The position numbers and the translations under genes are program-made. 64,000 bases of DNA from Pseudomonas kitaguniensis (lineage in GTDB: Bacteria > Pseudomonadota > Gammaproteobacteria > Pseudomonadales > Pseudomonadaceae), in contig NZ_VUAZ01000114.1 of assembly GCF_009296165.1 (NCBI RefSeq), positions 1 to 64,000 of the forward strand, written 5' to 3'. Shown here one piece after another: positions 1 to 9,798 of this stretch. Under the pieces are notes generated by a model, which saw only the letters and a program-made list of their open reading frames with translations, was not told the DNA's origin and made no database searches. The first letter of the stretch is position 1. Every line of letters begins with the position of its first letter.

Positions 1-9
1 AGTAAACCT

Positions 10-96
10 TGTGGGAGGGGGCTTGTCCCGATGGCGGTGTATCAGTAACCCCTTCAGTGACTGACCACCGCCATCGGGAGCAAGCCCTCTCCCACA
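10..96. repeat. REP doublet (inverted pair)
   Basis: Two copies of a TGTGGGAGGGGGCTTG-type sequence face each other around a short spacer and can fold into a long imperfect hairpin. This is the arrangement of REP doublets (REPINs) that are dispersed between genes in fluorescens-group Pseudomonas. It lies just beyond the oprI terminator and shows no coding signal. Confidence 0.85.
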
Positions 97-106
97 TTCA
101 GGCAAT

Positions 107-136
107 AAAAAAGCCGATCCAAAAATGGATCGGCTT
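107..136 (-). terminator. oprI terminator
   Basis: An eight-base-pair stem (GCCGATCC with GGATCGGC) with a short A-rich loop is followed on the minus strand by a run of T. It lies 20 bases past the oprI stop codon. Confidence 0.85.
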
Positions 137-157
137 GATAACAACCCCGAGGGATTA

Positions 158-409
158 TTACTTGCGGCTTGCTTTTTCAAGCATGCGCAGAGCGCGCTCG
201 TTAGCTTCGTCAGCAGTCTGTTGTGCTTTTTGAGCAGCAGCCAGAGCGTCATCAGCTTTGCGGTAGGCTTCGTCTGCACGAGCCTGGGAGCGAGCTGCTG
301 CGTCTTCAGTTGCAGTCAGACGTGCTTCGGTTTCTTTGGAGACGCTGCTGCAACCGGTAGCCAGAACTGCGGCCAGAGCCAGAGCAGAGAATTTCAGAAC
401 GTTGTTCAT
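158..409 (-). CDS. oprI: Major outer-membrane lipoprotein OprI
   Basis: This 83-residue protein is the small, abundant murein lipoprotein of Pseudomonas, the counterpart of Braun's lipoprotein. It has a signal peptide with lipobox ATGC, so Cys20 should be lipidated after cleavage. The rest is a continuous heptad-rich coiled coil ([17 protein letters not shown] onward) ending in Lys, the residue that Lpp-type proteins link to peptidoglycan. An in-frame ATG lies five codons upstream, but the chosen start gives the usual family length and follows AAGGGGAACACG. The gene stands alone, with its own terminator and a long AT-rich upstream region. Confidence 0.97.
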   Translation of the reverse strand: MNNVLKFSALALAAVLATGCSSVSKETEARLTATEDAAARSQARADEAYRKADDALAAAQKAQQTADEANERALRMLEKASRK

Positions 410-1026
410 CGTGTTCCCCTTCAAGGACTTTCTATTAAATTAAATGGCTACTTTCTCAGAGTGAGCGGATAGCCGGCGTACATACTACTCATTACTTGTA
501 GTAAGTAAACTGACGTAACGCAAGAAGCAAAAAAAATTCGTGCAGCGAATCTATTTTGGCTAATCTTTGGCAGGTGTGTATAAATTCCGTGCAGAATTTT
601 TCCTTTTCAAGGGAACTGGATCGACGCTGAAAGGTCCGGCCCGCATGACTTGCACCGGGTAACCCGGTAAAGATTTATATATCCACCGCCACACTTGTTT
701 GTGCCTCGTCTTTACCCCGCCCAGCATCTTTTGCGCATGTAGAGGTGACTTTAACAACGGCAGTTCGTCTCAAGCTTCAACTGCCGGCAATGTTCAGGCT
801 ATCGATCAGTGATTGATCGGAGCCCTTTCTGTAACCACCCGCCGCAGCGAATGGCGCGTGCACCTTGAGCTATTGCAGGTTTGGTGCCTACTATTCCCTG
901 CGTGCTGGTTGTGAGCGCTACAGGTTTTCTCGTTGTCGACACCGGCACGGGGTGGCGTAGATGTTCCTTCGCCGGAAAAACATCGGTAAGGTAGGGGTCG
1001 AAATCCAAGACCCGCGAGGAGTAGTG
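410..1026. other. Intergenic region between oprI and the GNAT gene
   Basis: About 600 bases with no gene I can support. The first 130 bases are AT-rich and must hold the promoter for oprI on the minus strand, but I could not place boxes with confidence. A 65-codon minus-strand ORF at 560-757 has no recognisable motif or ribosome site and is not called. Confidence 0.6.
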
Positions 1027-1308
1027 ATGAGCGAGGCGTTGTCCATCCACCATGACCAGGCAGGTCATCAATTCGAGACCAATGTAGACGGTCATCGTGC
1101 CTACCTGACCTACATGGACCTCGGGAAACAAACCCTGGATATTTATCGGACCTTCGTGCCCAACGCGCTGCGCGGACGCGGTATTGCTGCCGCATTGACC
1201 GAAGAAGCCTTGAAGTTTGCAGAGGCGGCCGGTTACACGGTGATCCCGTCGTGCTCTTACGTAGAACGCTACATGGAGCGCCACCAGCGCCATGCGGCGA
1301 AGTTGTAA
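1027..1308 (+). CDS. GNAT-type N-acetyltransferase (YjdJ/NATD1-like)
   Basis: The 93-residue product belongs to the short GNAT family related to yeast and human NATD1 and bacterial YjdJ. The acetyl-CoA-binding signature is visible as VPNALRGRGIAAALTEEAL, followed by the family's closing PSCSYVERYMERH. Such proteins are predicted acyltransferases, but their substrate is unknown. The ATG at 1027 follows GAGGAG; longer in-frame starts upstream have no ribosome site. The gene faces the class I DAHP synthase gene and shares a bidirectional terminator with it. Confidence 0.85.
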   Translation: MSEALSIHHDQAGHQFETNVDGHRAYLTYMDLGKQTLDIYRTFVPNALRGRGIAAALTEEALKFAEAAGYTVIPSCSYVERYMERHQRHAAKL

Positions 1309-1334
1309 CGCCGGCAACGGTGACACCGCAGCAT

Positions 1335-1364
1335 AAAAAACGCCGGGCTAAGCCCGGCGTTTTT
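1335..1364. terminator. Bidirectional terminator
   Basis: The stem CGCCGGGCT/AGCCCGGCG is flanked by six A on one side and five T on the other, so it can stop transcripts from both the GNAT gene and the convergent DAHP synthase gene. Confidence 0.9.
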
Positions 1365-1387
1365 GTGTGCGCGATTCAGCCACAGGT

Positions 1388-2464
1388 TCAGCTGCGTTTG
1401 CGTTTCGGCAACACGTCCTTGAGCTTGGCGTGCATGTTGCGCAGGGTGGTCTCGGTGGCGGACCAGTCGATGCACGCATCGGTGATCGACACGCCGTACT
1501 GCAAGTCGGCCAGGTCCGCTGGAATGGCCTGGCAGCCCCAGTTCAAGTGGCTCTCGACCATCAAGCCGATAATCGATTGGTTGCCTTCGAGAATCTGGTT
1601 GGCGACGTTTTCCATTACCAGCGGCTGCAAGGCCGGGTCTTTGTTGGAGTTGGCGTGGCTGCAGTCGACCATGATGTTCGGTTTGATGTTGGCCTTGTTC
1701 AGCGCCTGCTCGCACAGCGCAACGCTGACCGAATCATAGTTGGGCTTCCCGTTGCCGCCGCGCAATACCACGTGACCGTAGGCGTTGCCTTTGGTCGTGA
1801 CGATGGACACGCCGCCTTCCTGGTTGATGCCGAGAAAACGGTGCGGGCTGGAAACCGATTGCAGTGCGTTGATCGCAACGGTCAGGCCGCCGTCGGTGCC
1901 GTTCTTGAAGCCCACAGCCGAAGACAAGCCGGAAGCCATTTCACGGTGAGTCTGCGATTCAGTGGTGCGCGCGCCGATCGCCGACCAACTGATCAGGTCC
2001 TGCAAGTACTGCGGGGAGATCGGGTCGAGGGCTTCGGTGGCGGTGGGCAGGCCCATCTCAGCCAGGTCCAGCAGCAACTGACGACCGATGTGCAAGCCGT
2101 CCTGGATTTTGAACGAGTCGTCCAGGTACGGGTCGTTGATCAAGCCTTTCCAGCCGACGGTGGTGCGCGGTTTTTCGAAGTAAACACGCATCACCAGGTA
2201 CAAGGTGTCGGACACTTCAGCCGCCAGCACTTTGAGGCGCTCGGCGTATTCGTGGGCCGCCTTGAGGTCATGGATCGAGCACGGCCCGATCACGACGAAG
2301 AGGCGGTGGTCGCGGCCGTCGAGAATGTCACGGATGACTTCGCGGCCCTTGGTGACGGTCTGCAGGGCAGCGTCGCTCAAAGGGATTTCGCGCTTGAGCT
2401 GATCGGGTGTGATCAGGGTCTCGTTGGATGCGACGTTTAGGTCATTGATCGGTAAATCAGCCAT
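1388..2464 (-). CDS. Class I DAHP synthase (3-deoxy-7-phosphoheptulonate synthase)
   Basis: This enzyme condenses phosphoenolpyruvate with erythrose 4-phosphate, the first step of the shikimate pathway, in the cytosol. The 358-residue length and motifs match the AroF/AroG/AroH type: VIGPCSIHD near residue 68, KPRTTVGWKG near 100, GARTTESQTHREMASG near 180, and VDCSHANSNKDP near 270. The N-terminal segment (ITPDQLKREIPLS) resembles the part that sets feedback sensitivity, but which amino acid inhibits it cannot be read. The ATG at 2464 was chosen because upstream codons are not family-like. A second, unrelated class II enzyme lies at 14.1 kb. Confidence 0.95.
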   Translation of the reverse strand: MADLPINDLNVASNETLITPDQLKREIPLSDAALQTVTKGREVIRDILDGRDHRLFVVIGPCSIHDLKAAHEYAERLKVLAAEVSDTLYLVMRVYFEKPRTTVGWKGLINDPYLDDSFKIQDGLHIGRQLLLDLAEMGLPTATEALDPISPQYLQDLISWSAIGARTTESQTHREMASGLSSAVGFKNGTDGGLTVAINALQSVSSPHRFLGINQEGGVSIVTTKGNAYGHVVLRGGNGKPNYDSVSVALCEQALNKANIKPNIMVDCSHANSNKDPALQPLVMENVANQILEGNQSIIGLMVESHLNWGCQAIPADLADLQYGVSITDACIDWSATETTLRNMHAKLKDVLPKRKRS

Positions 2465-2595
2465 CGTGTTACTCGTCAGGGTCACGGGTGCCGGCCGCCA
2501 GCCATCCCCGTGCGGCGGAGCACAGCATGATTTGAATGCAGGGGAGCGGAACCTTAGCGCGTAACACTGGCCCGCGACAATGGGCAAAGCCGGCT

Positions 2596-3030
2596 TTAAT
2601 CCAGCGCCGGCGCCACAAAAGCCTCGCGGGAGAACTCGCCGGCATGGCGCGCGACCCACTCGCGGGCAAGGGTTTCGAGTTGCAAGGCGGTTGGCGCGGC
2701 GTCTTCGTGCAGGCGGCAGTAGCGTTCGATCTGGCACACTTGCTCACCCATTCGCGCACCGAACAAGGCGTGCTCGTCGGTAAACGAAATGCCGATGCGG
2801 TAGCCATTTTCGACTGTGCGGCACCACGCTACATAGCCCGGGTAGCGGGCGCTGGCACCCAGCGACGGGATACTCAAATCGACCGCTGTACACTGGCGCC
2901 AGGCGCGCGGGCAATTGCAGGCGACGCCGCCCAGGCCGATAGTGTGCAGGCGCTGACGGGAAATGGCAGGTGAAGGGCGTTGTATCAACAGAACGGCAAC
3001 ATCATCAGGGTGAGGTAAAAAGCGACCCAT
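2596..3030 (-). CDS. PilZ-domain protein
   Basis: The 144-residue protein resembles single-domain PilZ proteins of Pseudomonas: a beta-rich stretch around residues 25-95 with VDLSIPSLGASARYPGYVAW and GYRIGISFTDE. PilZ proteins usually bind cyclic di-GMP, but the canonical RxxxR and (D/N)xSxxG elements are degenerate here (RQRLH, then TIGLGG), so binding is doubtful. The ATG follows GGAG at nine bases. Its start codon overlaps a possible divergent start of the thioredoxin-like gene within the tetranucleotide CATG. Confidence 0.75.
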   Translation of the reverse strand: MGRFLPHPDDVAVLLIQRPSPAISRQRLHTIGLGGVACNCPRAWRQCTAVDLSIPSLGASARYPGYVAWCRTVENGYRIGISFTDEHALFGARMGEQVCQIERYCRLHEDAAPTALQLETLAREWVARHAGEFSREAFVAPALD

Positions 3031-3094
3031 GTACACGGACTCCGAGCACCGTCCAATAGACGGCGGCAGCAGCAGCAGGGTGAAGGAGCAGGCA

Positions 3095-3415
3095 TTGACC
3101 GACCTGGATATTGACCAGCAATTGCTGGGATTGCCAGGTATTTCGCTGGTAGTGTTTACCAGCGCTGGTTGTTCCAGTTGCCGCTGGGCACGCCAGCAAC
3201 TGCCCGGCTGGCAGTTGCCGGTGGACCGCGTGTGTTGGGTCGATGCCGGGGACAATGGCGGCGCGGTCGAGCGCTACCAGATCTTTCATTTGCCGGCGTT
3301 GTTTGTGGTGTGCGAGGGTCAATTCTTCGGGCAACTGCACACACGCCTTGGCGCCGCTGACCTTTCAGACGCGATTAATCACGCGCTTACCCGCACTCCA
3401 GAGGATTTGCCATGA
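3095..3415 (+). CDS. Thioredoxin-family protein
   Basis: The 106-residue product has a thioredoxin fold signature: VVFTSAGCSSCRWARQQLPG with a CSSC redox pair near residue 25, and the cis-proline region FHLPALFVV. It is probably a cytosolic disulfide reductase or chaperone-like protein of unknown partner. I prefer the TTG start at 3095 because AAGGAG sits seven bases upstream; an ATG at 3029 is in frame but lacks a good site. The stop overlaps the next gene's ATG by four bases (ATGA), implying translational coupling to the ketopantoate reductase gene. Confidence 0.8.
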   Translation: MTDLDIDQQLLGLPGISLVVFTSAGCSSCRWARQQLPGWQLPVDRVCWVDAGDNGGAVERYQIFHLPALFVVCEGQFFGQLHTRLGAADLSDAINHALTRTPEDLP

Positions 3416-4360
3416 CCGCACAATCGCCACGTATTGGTATCGTCGGCACCGGTGCATCGGTGGTTTCTACGGCCTGATGCTGGCGCGCGCGGGTTCGATG
3501 TGCACTTCCTGCTGCGCAGCGAATATGCAGCGGTCAGTGAACACGGGCTGCACCTCAACAGCTACGTGCATGGCAGCGTGCATCTGCACCCCGTGCAGGC
3601 CTATGCGCGCGCCGCCGACATGCCGGCGTGCGACTGGTTGCTGGTGGGCACCAAGTCCACCGGTAACGTGGAGTTGGCGCCGACGCTGGCTCAGGTCGCG
3701 GCGCCGGATGCCAAAGTGATCTTGCTGCAAAACGGCCTCGACGTAGAAGACAGCCTGCGCGAACACCTGCCGCCCTCGCTGCATCTGCTGGGCGGCTTGT
3801 GCTACATCGGCGTGCACCGCTCGGCGCCAGGCGTGGTTGAGCATCAAGCGTTGGGTCGGGTTAATTTGGGCTATCACAGCGGCACTGCGGCCTACGACGA
3901 AACCCGCCGGCAAGCGATTGTCGAAGAGGGCGCCGCGTTGTTTCACAAGGCCGGCATCGAGTCCCAGGCCATGGCCAATGTGCATCAGGCGCGCTGGCAC
4001 AAGCTGGTGTGGAACGTGCCCTACAACGGCCTCTCCGTGCTGCTGGGTACGGGCACTACGGCAATGATGGCGGACGAATCCAGCCGCGCGCTGATCCAGG
4101 CGCTGATGGCTGAAGTGGTCGAGGGCGCCAATGCCTGCGGCCATGCCATTGCAGCCAGTTACGCCGAGCAGATGTTTGCCATGACCGAAACCATGGCCGA
4201 CTACCTGCCCAGCATGTACCACGACCACGTGCACAAACGCCCGCTGGAGCTGGCAGCGATTTACGCCCGGCCCTTGGCGGTGGCTAAAGCGGCGGGCTGC
4301 GAAATGCCACGCGTACAGGCGCTTTACCAGGCCTTGAGTTTTATTGATCGGCACAATTGA
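3412..4360 (+). pseudogene. Putative 2-dehydropantoate 2-reductase, double frameshift
   Basis: The protein family reduces ketopantoate with NADPH (PanE-like, pantothenate synthesis) or related 2-ketoacids. Reading from the ATG at 3412 gives RIGIVGTGA, the start of the Rossmann motif, then a stop at 3475. Homology resumes one frame over (GGFYGLMLARA) and again in a third frame from 3491 (FDVHFLLRSEY) to the end. Two single-base losses, near 3456 and near 3491, explain this; restoring one A and one G gives a full-length protein of about 315 residues. The C-terminal half has the normal HKLVWNVPYNGLSVLLG. It is either a fresh pseudogene or a sequencing artefact. Confidence 0.85.
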
Positions 4361-4390
4361 TCGGCGCAACCGCTGATCAGGGGGAACACC

Positions 4391-5308
4391 ATGGCGAAGG
4401 GATTGGACGACAAACTGGTGCTGGCGATTTCGTCGCGGGCACTCTTCGACCTCGGTGACAGCCACAAGGTCTACCTCACCGAAGGTGTCGAGGCGTACCG
4501 CAAATACCAGATCGAACACGAAGAAGAGACCCTCGAACCCGGCGATGCTTTCCCGTTGGTGAAGAAGCTTCTAAGCCTGAATGCCAGCCTGGGCCGTGCT
4601 CGCGTCGAGGTGGTGCTGGTGTCGCGCAACAGTGCCGACACCGGCTTGCGGGTATTTAATTCGATCCAGCATTACGGCCTGGATATTTCGCGTGCCGCGT
4701 TCGTCGGCGGGCGCAGCCCTTATCCTTACCTGGCCGCCTTTGGCTGCCATTTGTTTCTGTCGACACACGCCGAAGATGTGCGCAGTGCCCTGGATGCAGG
4801 CTTTGCCGCCGCGACGATTTTGTCGGGTGGTGCGCGTCGCGCGTCGAGTGAAGAGCTACGCATTGCGTTCGACGGTGACGCCGTGCTGTTTTCCGATGAG
4901 TCGGAGCGTGTGTACCAGGCCGGTGGTTTGGCGGCGTTCCAGGCCAGCGAGCGCGAGTCGGCACGCCAACCGTTGCACGGCGGCCCGTTCAAGGGTTTCC
5001 TGGCGGCGCTCAACCTGTTGCAGCGTGAGTTCGCTGACGACGCCTGCCCGATCCGTACCGCGCTGGTCACGGCACGCTCGGCGCCGTCGCATGAGCGGGT
5101 GATTCGAACGTTGCGTGAGTGGGACATCCGCCTGGATGAGTCGCTGTTCCTTGGCGGCTTGGAAAAGTCGGCGTTCCTCGAAGCGTTTGCCGCCGATGTG
5201 TTTTTTGATGACCAGGCCGGCCATTGTGAGAAAGCCCGCGAGGTGGTGGCCACGGGGCATGTGCCCCACGGCATCAGCAATGAATTGAAAACCCACAGCG
5301 AAAGCTAA
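4391..5308 (+). CDS. 5'-nucleotidase (PF06189 family)
   Basis: The 305-residue protein matches the cytosolic bacterial 5'-nucleotidase family that dephosphorylates nucleoside monophosphates. Family landmarks are LVLAISSRALFDL at the N-terminus, VEVVLVSRNSADTGLRVFNS near residue 75, and the haloacid-dehalogenase-like FFDDQAGHCEKA near the C-terminus. The start ATG follows AGGGGGAACACC. It is transcribed in the same direction as the reductase and Usp genes, with short gaps on both sides. Confidence 0.88.
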   Translation: MAKGLDDKLVLAISSRALFDLGDSHKVYLTEGVEAYRKYQIEHEEETLEPGDAFPLVKKLLSLNASLGRARVEVVLVSRNSADTGLRVFNSIQHYGLDISRAAFVGGRSPYPYLAAFGCHLFLSTHAEDVRSALDAGFAAATILSGGARRASSEELRIAFDGDAVLFSDESERVYQAGGLAAFQASERESARQPLHGGPFKGFLAALNLLQREFADDACPIRTALVTARSAPSHERVIRTLREWDIRLDESLFLGGLEKSAFLEAFAADVFFDDQAGHCEKAREVVATGHVPHGISNELKTHSES

Positions 5309-5378
5309 GTCAGCCGAACTCTTCGAGGCGCTGCTAAGCTGAGTCAATCTCCGCCATCCTGGCAGCCCAGGAGGTTCT

Positions 5379-5879
5379 ATGATTCGTTCGATGCTGTACG
5401 CCACCGACCTCGGTGTGTATGCGCCGTATGTCATGCAACATGCGCTGGCACTGGCCCGAACGTTCAAGGCGCAGCTGTATGTGATACACGTGGTTGAGCC
5501 CATCGGGCTGTTCGCCGAATCGGTATTGCAAAGCTACCTGGATGAGGAGGCCCTGAGCGAGTGGCAAAGCCAGGGGCTGACCACGCTGATGGCATCGATC
5601 GAACAACGCGTGCTGGACAGTTTTCGCGAGGAGTTGGGGGAGGGCGAGCAAGACTTGCAGTTGATTCATTCGGTGCGCGTGATCCAGGGCAAACCGTGCG
5701 AGGTGATTCTCGAACAACTGCGTAAACTTTCCGTCGACCTGTTGATTGTAGGAAGTCACAGCCATGCAGCCGCAGCGGCCATACCGCTCGGACGCACCGC
5801 TGCGCGGGTGTTGCAGTTGTCCAGTGTGCCGGTTTATCTGGTGCCGTCGTTACGCGGCCTGCGCGGTGATAACGTGTGA
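5379..5879 (+). CDS. Universal stress protein (UspA family)
   Basis: This 166-residue single-domain Usp begins with the typical MLYATDLG strand and ends with the nucleotide-binding signature LIVGSHSHA...LGRTAARVLQLSSVPVYLVP. The G-2x-G-9x-G(S/T) ATP motif is only partly kept (GSHSHAAAAAIPLGRTA), so ATP binding is uncertain. Usp proteins act in the cytosol during starvation or respiratory stress. The ATG follows AGGAGG. Confidence 0.9.
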   Translation: MIRSMLYATDLGVYAPYVMQHALALARTFKAQLYVIHVVEPIGLFAESVLQSYLDEEALSEWQSQGLTTLMASIEQRVLDSFREELGEGEQDLQLIHSVRVIQGKPCEVILEQLRKLSVDLLIVGSHSHAAAAAIPLGRTAARVLQLSSVPVYLVPSLRGLRGDNV

Positions 5880-5974
5880 TGCTCAAGAAAGGATAAAAAG
5901 TTCTAGATTTATCCGTCTAACCTTTAATATAGTTATATACCGTCGCTGATACCCGTGGCGTCTACCCGCTGTGA

Positions 5975-6958
<984 letters not shown>

Positions 6959-6976
6959 GCTGACGCCTGCAGCGGT

Positions 6977-7459
6977 CTATTTAGCCTCGGTAACCGTAAA
7001 GTGTTGCCGAGCGCCCGCCACCACAATCTGCACCTCATCACCTTCGAACTTGCCCAGCAAACTTTTGCCCAACGGCGAGCGCGGGGTGATGACGGTTACC
7101 GGTTGGCCAACCACATCGACTTTCAAACCCGCCGCATCGGGTGCCAGAAACAGCCACTGCTGGCGACCGTTCTCATCCTCCAGGCCAAGTAGCGCGCCGA
7201 CCTGTATGCCGCGCTGATCATCGTAGGCCTGCAGTTGCATCGTGTGGCACAGCGTCAATGCCTGTTTGATTTCCTCGACGCGCCTGGCTTGCCCGGCGGC
7301 CAGGTAGGACGCCTCCAGCCCCAGCGTGTCGTATTTGTTTTCGGCGATGTTTTCTTCGTGGGTTGCGGTTTCGTAGGCGGTTTGCGCGGCACGTTGAGCG
7401 ACGTCGAGATCGACGCCGAGCTTTTCCAGAACCAACTGGTGGACGGCGTGTTTATTCAT
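6977..7459 (-). CDS. GreA/GreB-family transcription elongation factor
   Basis: The 160-residue protein has a helical N-terminal part (residues 1-75, including TAYETATHEENIAENKYDT) and a C-terminal FKBP-like GreA/GreB domain ending ITPRSPLGKSLLGKFEGDE, the family signature. Classical Gre factors rescue backtracked RNA polymerase with acidic residues at the coiled-coil tip. Here the tip reads HEENIAENKYDT, so acidic residues are present, but the family also contains proteins with altered activity. It follows the frameshifted hypothetical gene on the same strand and may be cotranscribed with it. Confidence 0.82.
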   Translation of the reverse strand: MNKHAVHQLVLEKLGVDLDVAQRAAQTAYETATHEENIAENKYDTLGLEASYLAAGQARRVEEIKQALTLCHTMQLQAYDDQRGIQVGALLGLEDENGRQQWLFLAPDAAGLKVDVVGQPVTVITPRSPLGKSLLGKFEGDEVQIVVAGARQHFTVTEAK

Positions 7460-7471
7460 GGCTGTGCTGGG

Positions 7472-7845
7472 TCATTCGCAAAATTGCAGGACATTCGCCT
7501 TGCTCTTTTCAGTGGGCGCGTTCTGGTCCTGCTGCAGCCAGAACTGGCATTTTGGGTTGGCCAGGTTTCGCGCATTATTGTTGCGCGCCTGCTCCAGGCG
7601 TTGTTGCTGTTCCTGTTGGCGCAGGTTTTGTTCGTACTGCTCAAACATACGGTTGGGCGCCTCTGGTGGCACGACGCAGCCGGCTTGCCTAACTGTTGAA
7701 CCGCTTGGGCGACCGGCGCCAGGCTTTGCGGGAACAGGTAGCGCGAGGCCAGCCATGTGGTCAATGCAATCGCAATAAATCCCAACCACACGCCCATGGC
7801 GATGGCGACACTGAGCTTGAGCAGCGACAACGGACGATCAGACAT
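7472..7845 (-). pseudogene. Hypothetical membrane protein, frameshifted
   Basis: The first 56 codons encode a short N-terminal tail and one membrane helix (LSVAIAMGVWLGFIAIALTT), then the frame runs into unrelated sequence. One base over, the minus strand continues as VVPPEAPNRMFEQYEQNLRQ with a Gln-rich coiled segment and NPKCQFWLQQDQ to a stop at 7472. The join near 7679 is explained by one lost base. Repaired, it would be about 123 residues. Function unknown. It lies 12 bases upstream of the GreA/GreB-like gene. Confidence 0.75.
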
Positions 7846-7977
7846 GGCGGCCTCCTGGCAGGCATTTGCGGCGTGCTGGCGATTGTCGCACAGCCACGCT
7901 ACAGAATAATCGTGATCAAGCCTTCTGCATCAGCGCATTTATGCGGACAATCGAACCTTTGAGCGTTGGAGCCCGGA

Positions 7978-9111
7978 ATGAAAGCCCGCTGGGATATTTT
8001 TTGCAGCGTCGTCGACAATTACGGCGACATCGGCGTGACCTGGCGCCTGGCCCGGCAATTGGTGGTGGAGCACGCCTGCGAAGTGCGCCTGTGGGTCGAT
8101 GACCTGCGCGCGTTCGAGCGCATGTGCCCGCAGATTGACGTGCAGCGCGACCAGCAATGGCAAGAGGGCGTCGACGTGCACCACTGGCCGGCGCAGTGGC
8201 GCGATACGCCGTCTGCCGATGTAGTGATCGCCGCCTTCGCGTGCCAATTGCCGCCCGATTATATGGAAGCCATGGCGGCACGCGCGCACGCGCCGTTGTG
8301 GATGAACCTGGATTACCTCAGCGCTGAAGAATGGGTGGTGGGCTGTCATCGCCTGCCCTCGGTGAAGTTCAAGGGCGTGCAGAAGTACTTCTTCTTTCCT
8401 GGTTTTCGTGCAGGCACCGGCGGCTTGTTGCGTGAGGCCGGGTTGTTGGAACAGCGTCTGGCGTTTCAGCAGGACGCCGTTGCGCAGCAACACTTCCTGC
8501 AAGCCTTGGGCGTGTTTCCTGCAGGCGGTGCGCGCTTGATGTCGTTGTTCGCGTATGAAAACGCCGGGCTCGCGCGTTGGCTGGACGTACTTGCGACAGA
8601 TGGGCGTGCCACTCATCTGTTGGTGCCGGAGGGTCGCATCCTTGGCGACGTGCAGCGCTGGCTCGGTGTGCAAGGGCTGGCGGCGGGGGATGTGCATCAA
8701 CGCCAAGCCCTGACGGTGCAAGTGCTGCCGTTCGTACGCCAGGAGCAATACGACCGCCTGCTATGGTGCTGCGACTTCAATGCGGTGCGTGGCGAAGACT
8801 CGTTCGTGCGCGCGCAGTGGGCGGGACGGCCGTTGCTGTGGCACATCTACCGTCAGGACGAAGACATCCATCTGGACAAGCTCGACGCCTTCCTGGCGCT
8901 GTACACCGCGGCCTTGTCACCCGCCGCCAAAGCCTGCGTTGTCGCACTGTGGCAAGCCTGGAACGCTGATGGCGATATGGCACAACCGTGGAAAATGCTG
9001 CTGGAGCACTGGCCAGAGGTCAGCCGGCACGCGCAAACGTGGTGTCTGGAACAGGGCTTGCAGGCCGATCTTGCGACGGCGCTGGTACAGTTTTATGAAA
9101 GTTGGATATGA
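7978..9111 (+). CDS. earP: EF-P arginine rhamnosyltransferase EarP
   Basis: EarP transfers rhamnose from dTDP-rhamnose to Arg32 of elongation factor P, which then relieves ribosome stalling at polyproline. The 377-residue product is a GT-B-like glycosyltransferase (formerly DUF2331). Visible family features are IFCSVVDNYGDIGVTWRLAR at the start, the conserved FFPGF segment near residue 140, and the sugar-nucleotide region CDFNAVRGEDSFVRAQWAGR near 265. The ATG follows TGGAGCCCGGA. It sits 49 bases upstream of its substrate gene efp, the usual pairing. Confidence 0.96.
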   Translation: MKARWDIFCSVVDNYGDIGVTWRLARQLVVEHACEVRLWVDDLRAFERMCPQIDVQRDQQWQEGVDVHHWPAQWRDTPSADVVIAAFACQLPPDYMEAMAARAHAPLWMNLDYLSAEEWVVGCHRLPSVKFKGVQKYFFFPGFRAGTGGLLREAGLLEQRLAFQQDAVAQQHFLQALGVFPAGGARLMSLFAYENAGLARWLDVLATDGRATHLLVPEGRILGDVQRWLGVQGLAAGDVHQRQALTVQVLPFVRQEQYDRLLWCCDFNAVRGEDSFVRAQWAGRPLLWHIYRQDEDIHLDKLDAFLALYTAALSPAAKACVVALWQAWNADGDMAQPWKMLLEHWPEVSRHAQTWCLEQGLQADLATALVQFYESWI

Positions 9112-9160
9112 TACGCCACCTTGATTTTTGTAAACCCCATCCAAATTTCGGATATACGCA

Positions 9161-9733
9161 ATGAAAACTGGTAAAGAACTGAAACCCGGTACAGTGATCC
9201 GTCTCGAAAACGACCCTTGGCTGGTTCAGAAAGCTGAGTTCACCAAGTCTGGTCGTAACAGCGCAATCATGAAGACCAAGCTGAAGAACCTGCTGACCGG
9301 TTACAAGACCGAGATCGTCTACAGCGCCGATGACAAATTGGACGACGTAATCCTCGACCGCAAAGAAGCGACCCTGTCCTTCATCAGCGGCGACACTTAC
9401 ACGTTCATGGACACTTCCGACTACACCATGTACGAGCTGAACGCTGAAGATATCGAAGCCGTTCTGCCGTTCATCGAAGAAGGCATGGAAGACGTCTGCG
9501 AAGCTATTTTCTTCGAAGAGCGCCTGGTGTCCGTAGAGCTGCCGACCACTATCGTGCGTCAGGTTGACTACACCGAAGGTTCCGCTCGCGGCGACACTTC
9601 GGGCAAGGTGATGAAGCCTGCCAAACTGAAAAACGGTACCGAGCTGCAAGTAGCGGACTTCATCGAAATCGGCGACATGATCGAGATCGACACCCGCGAA
9701 GGTGGTTCGTACAAAGGTCGCGCCAAGAAGTAA
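9161..9733 (+). CDS. efp: Elongation factor P
   Basis: EF-P binds between the P and E sites and stimulates peptide bonds at consecutive prolines. The 190-residue protein has the three beta-barrel domains in order, beginning [20 protein letters not shown]. The loop that carries the modification reads KSGRNSA, placing arginine at position 32, the residue rhamnosylated by EarP; lysine-type EF-P proteins have Lys there. The C-terminal signature ([17 protein letters not shown]) is intact. A strong terminator follows. Confidence 0.98.
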   Translation: MKTGKELKPGTVIRLENDPWLVQKAEFTKSGRNSAIMKTKLKNLLTGYKTEIVYSADDKLDDVILDRKEATLSFISGDTYTFMDTSDYTMYELNAEDIEAVLPFIEEGMEDVCEAIFFEERLVSVELPTTIVRQVDYTEGSARGDTSGKVMKPAKLKNGTELQVADFIEIGDMIEIDTREGGSYKGRAKK

Positions 9734-9752
9734 TTCTGGCCCCGCCGATACG

Positions 9753-9783
9753 AAAAAAACCCGACCTGGCGTCGGGTTTTTTT
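9753..9783. terminator. efp/ohr convergent terminator
   Basis: The hairpin ACCCGACCTGGCGTCGGGT is flanked by seven A and by a long T run, so it can serve both efp and the convergent ohr. Confidence 0.9.
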
Positions 9784-9798
9784 ATGCGCGTCGTTTAA

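Noticed and set aside
560-757. 65-codon minus-strand ORF upstream of oprI
   Set aside because: No ribosome site, domain or neighbour support; composition resembles untranslated DNA.
799-1326. 175-codon minus-strand ORF
   Set aside because: It overlaps the GNAT gene on the other strand, which has the motif and the ribosome site.
3467-4519. 350-codon ORF antisense to the ketopantoate reductase
   Set aside because: The sense strand has the clear family match; this strand shows no motif.
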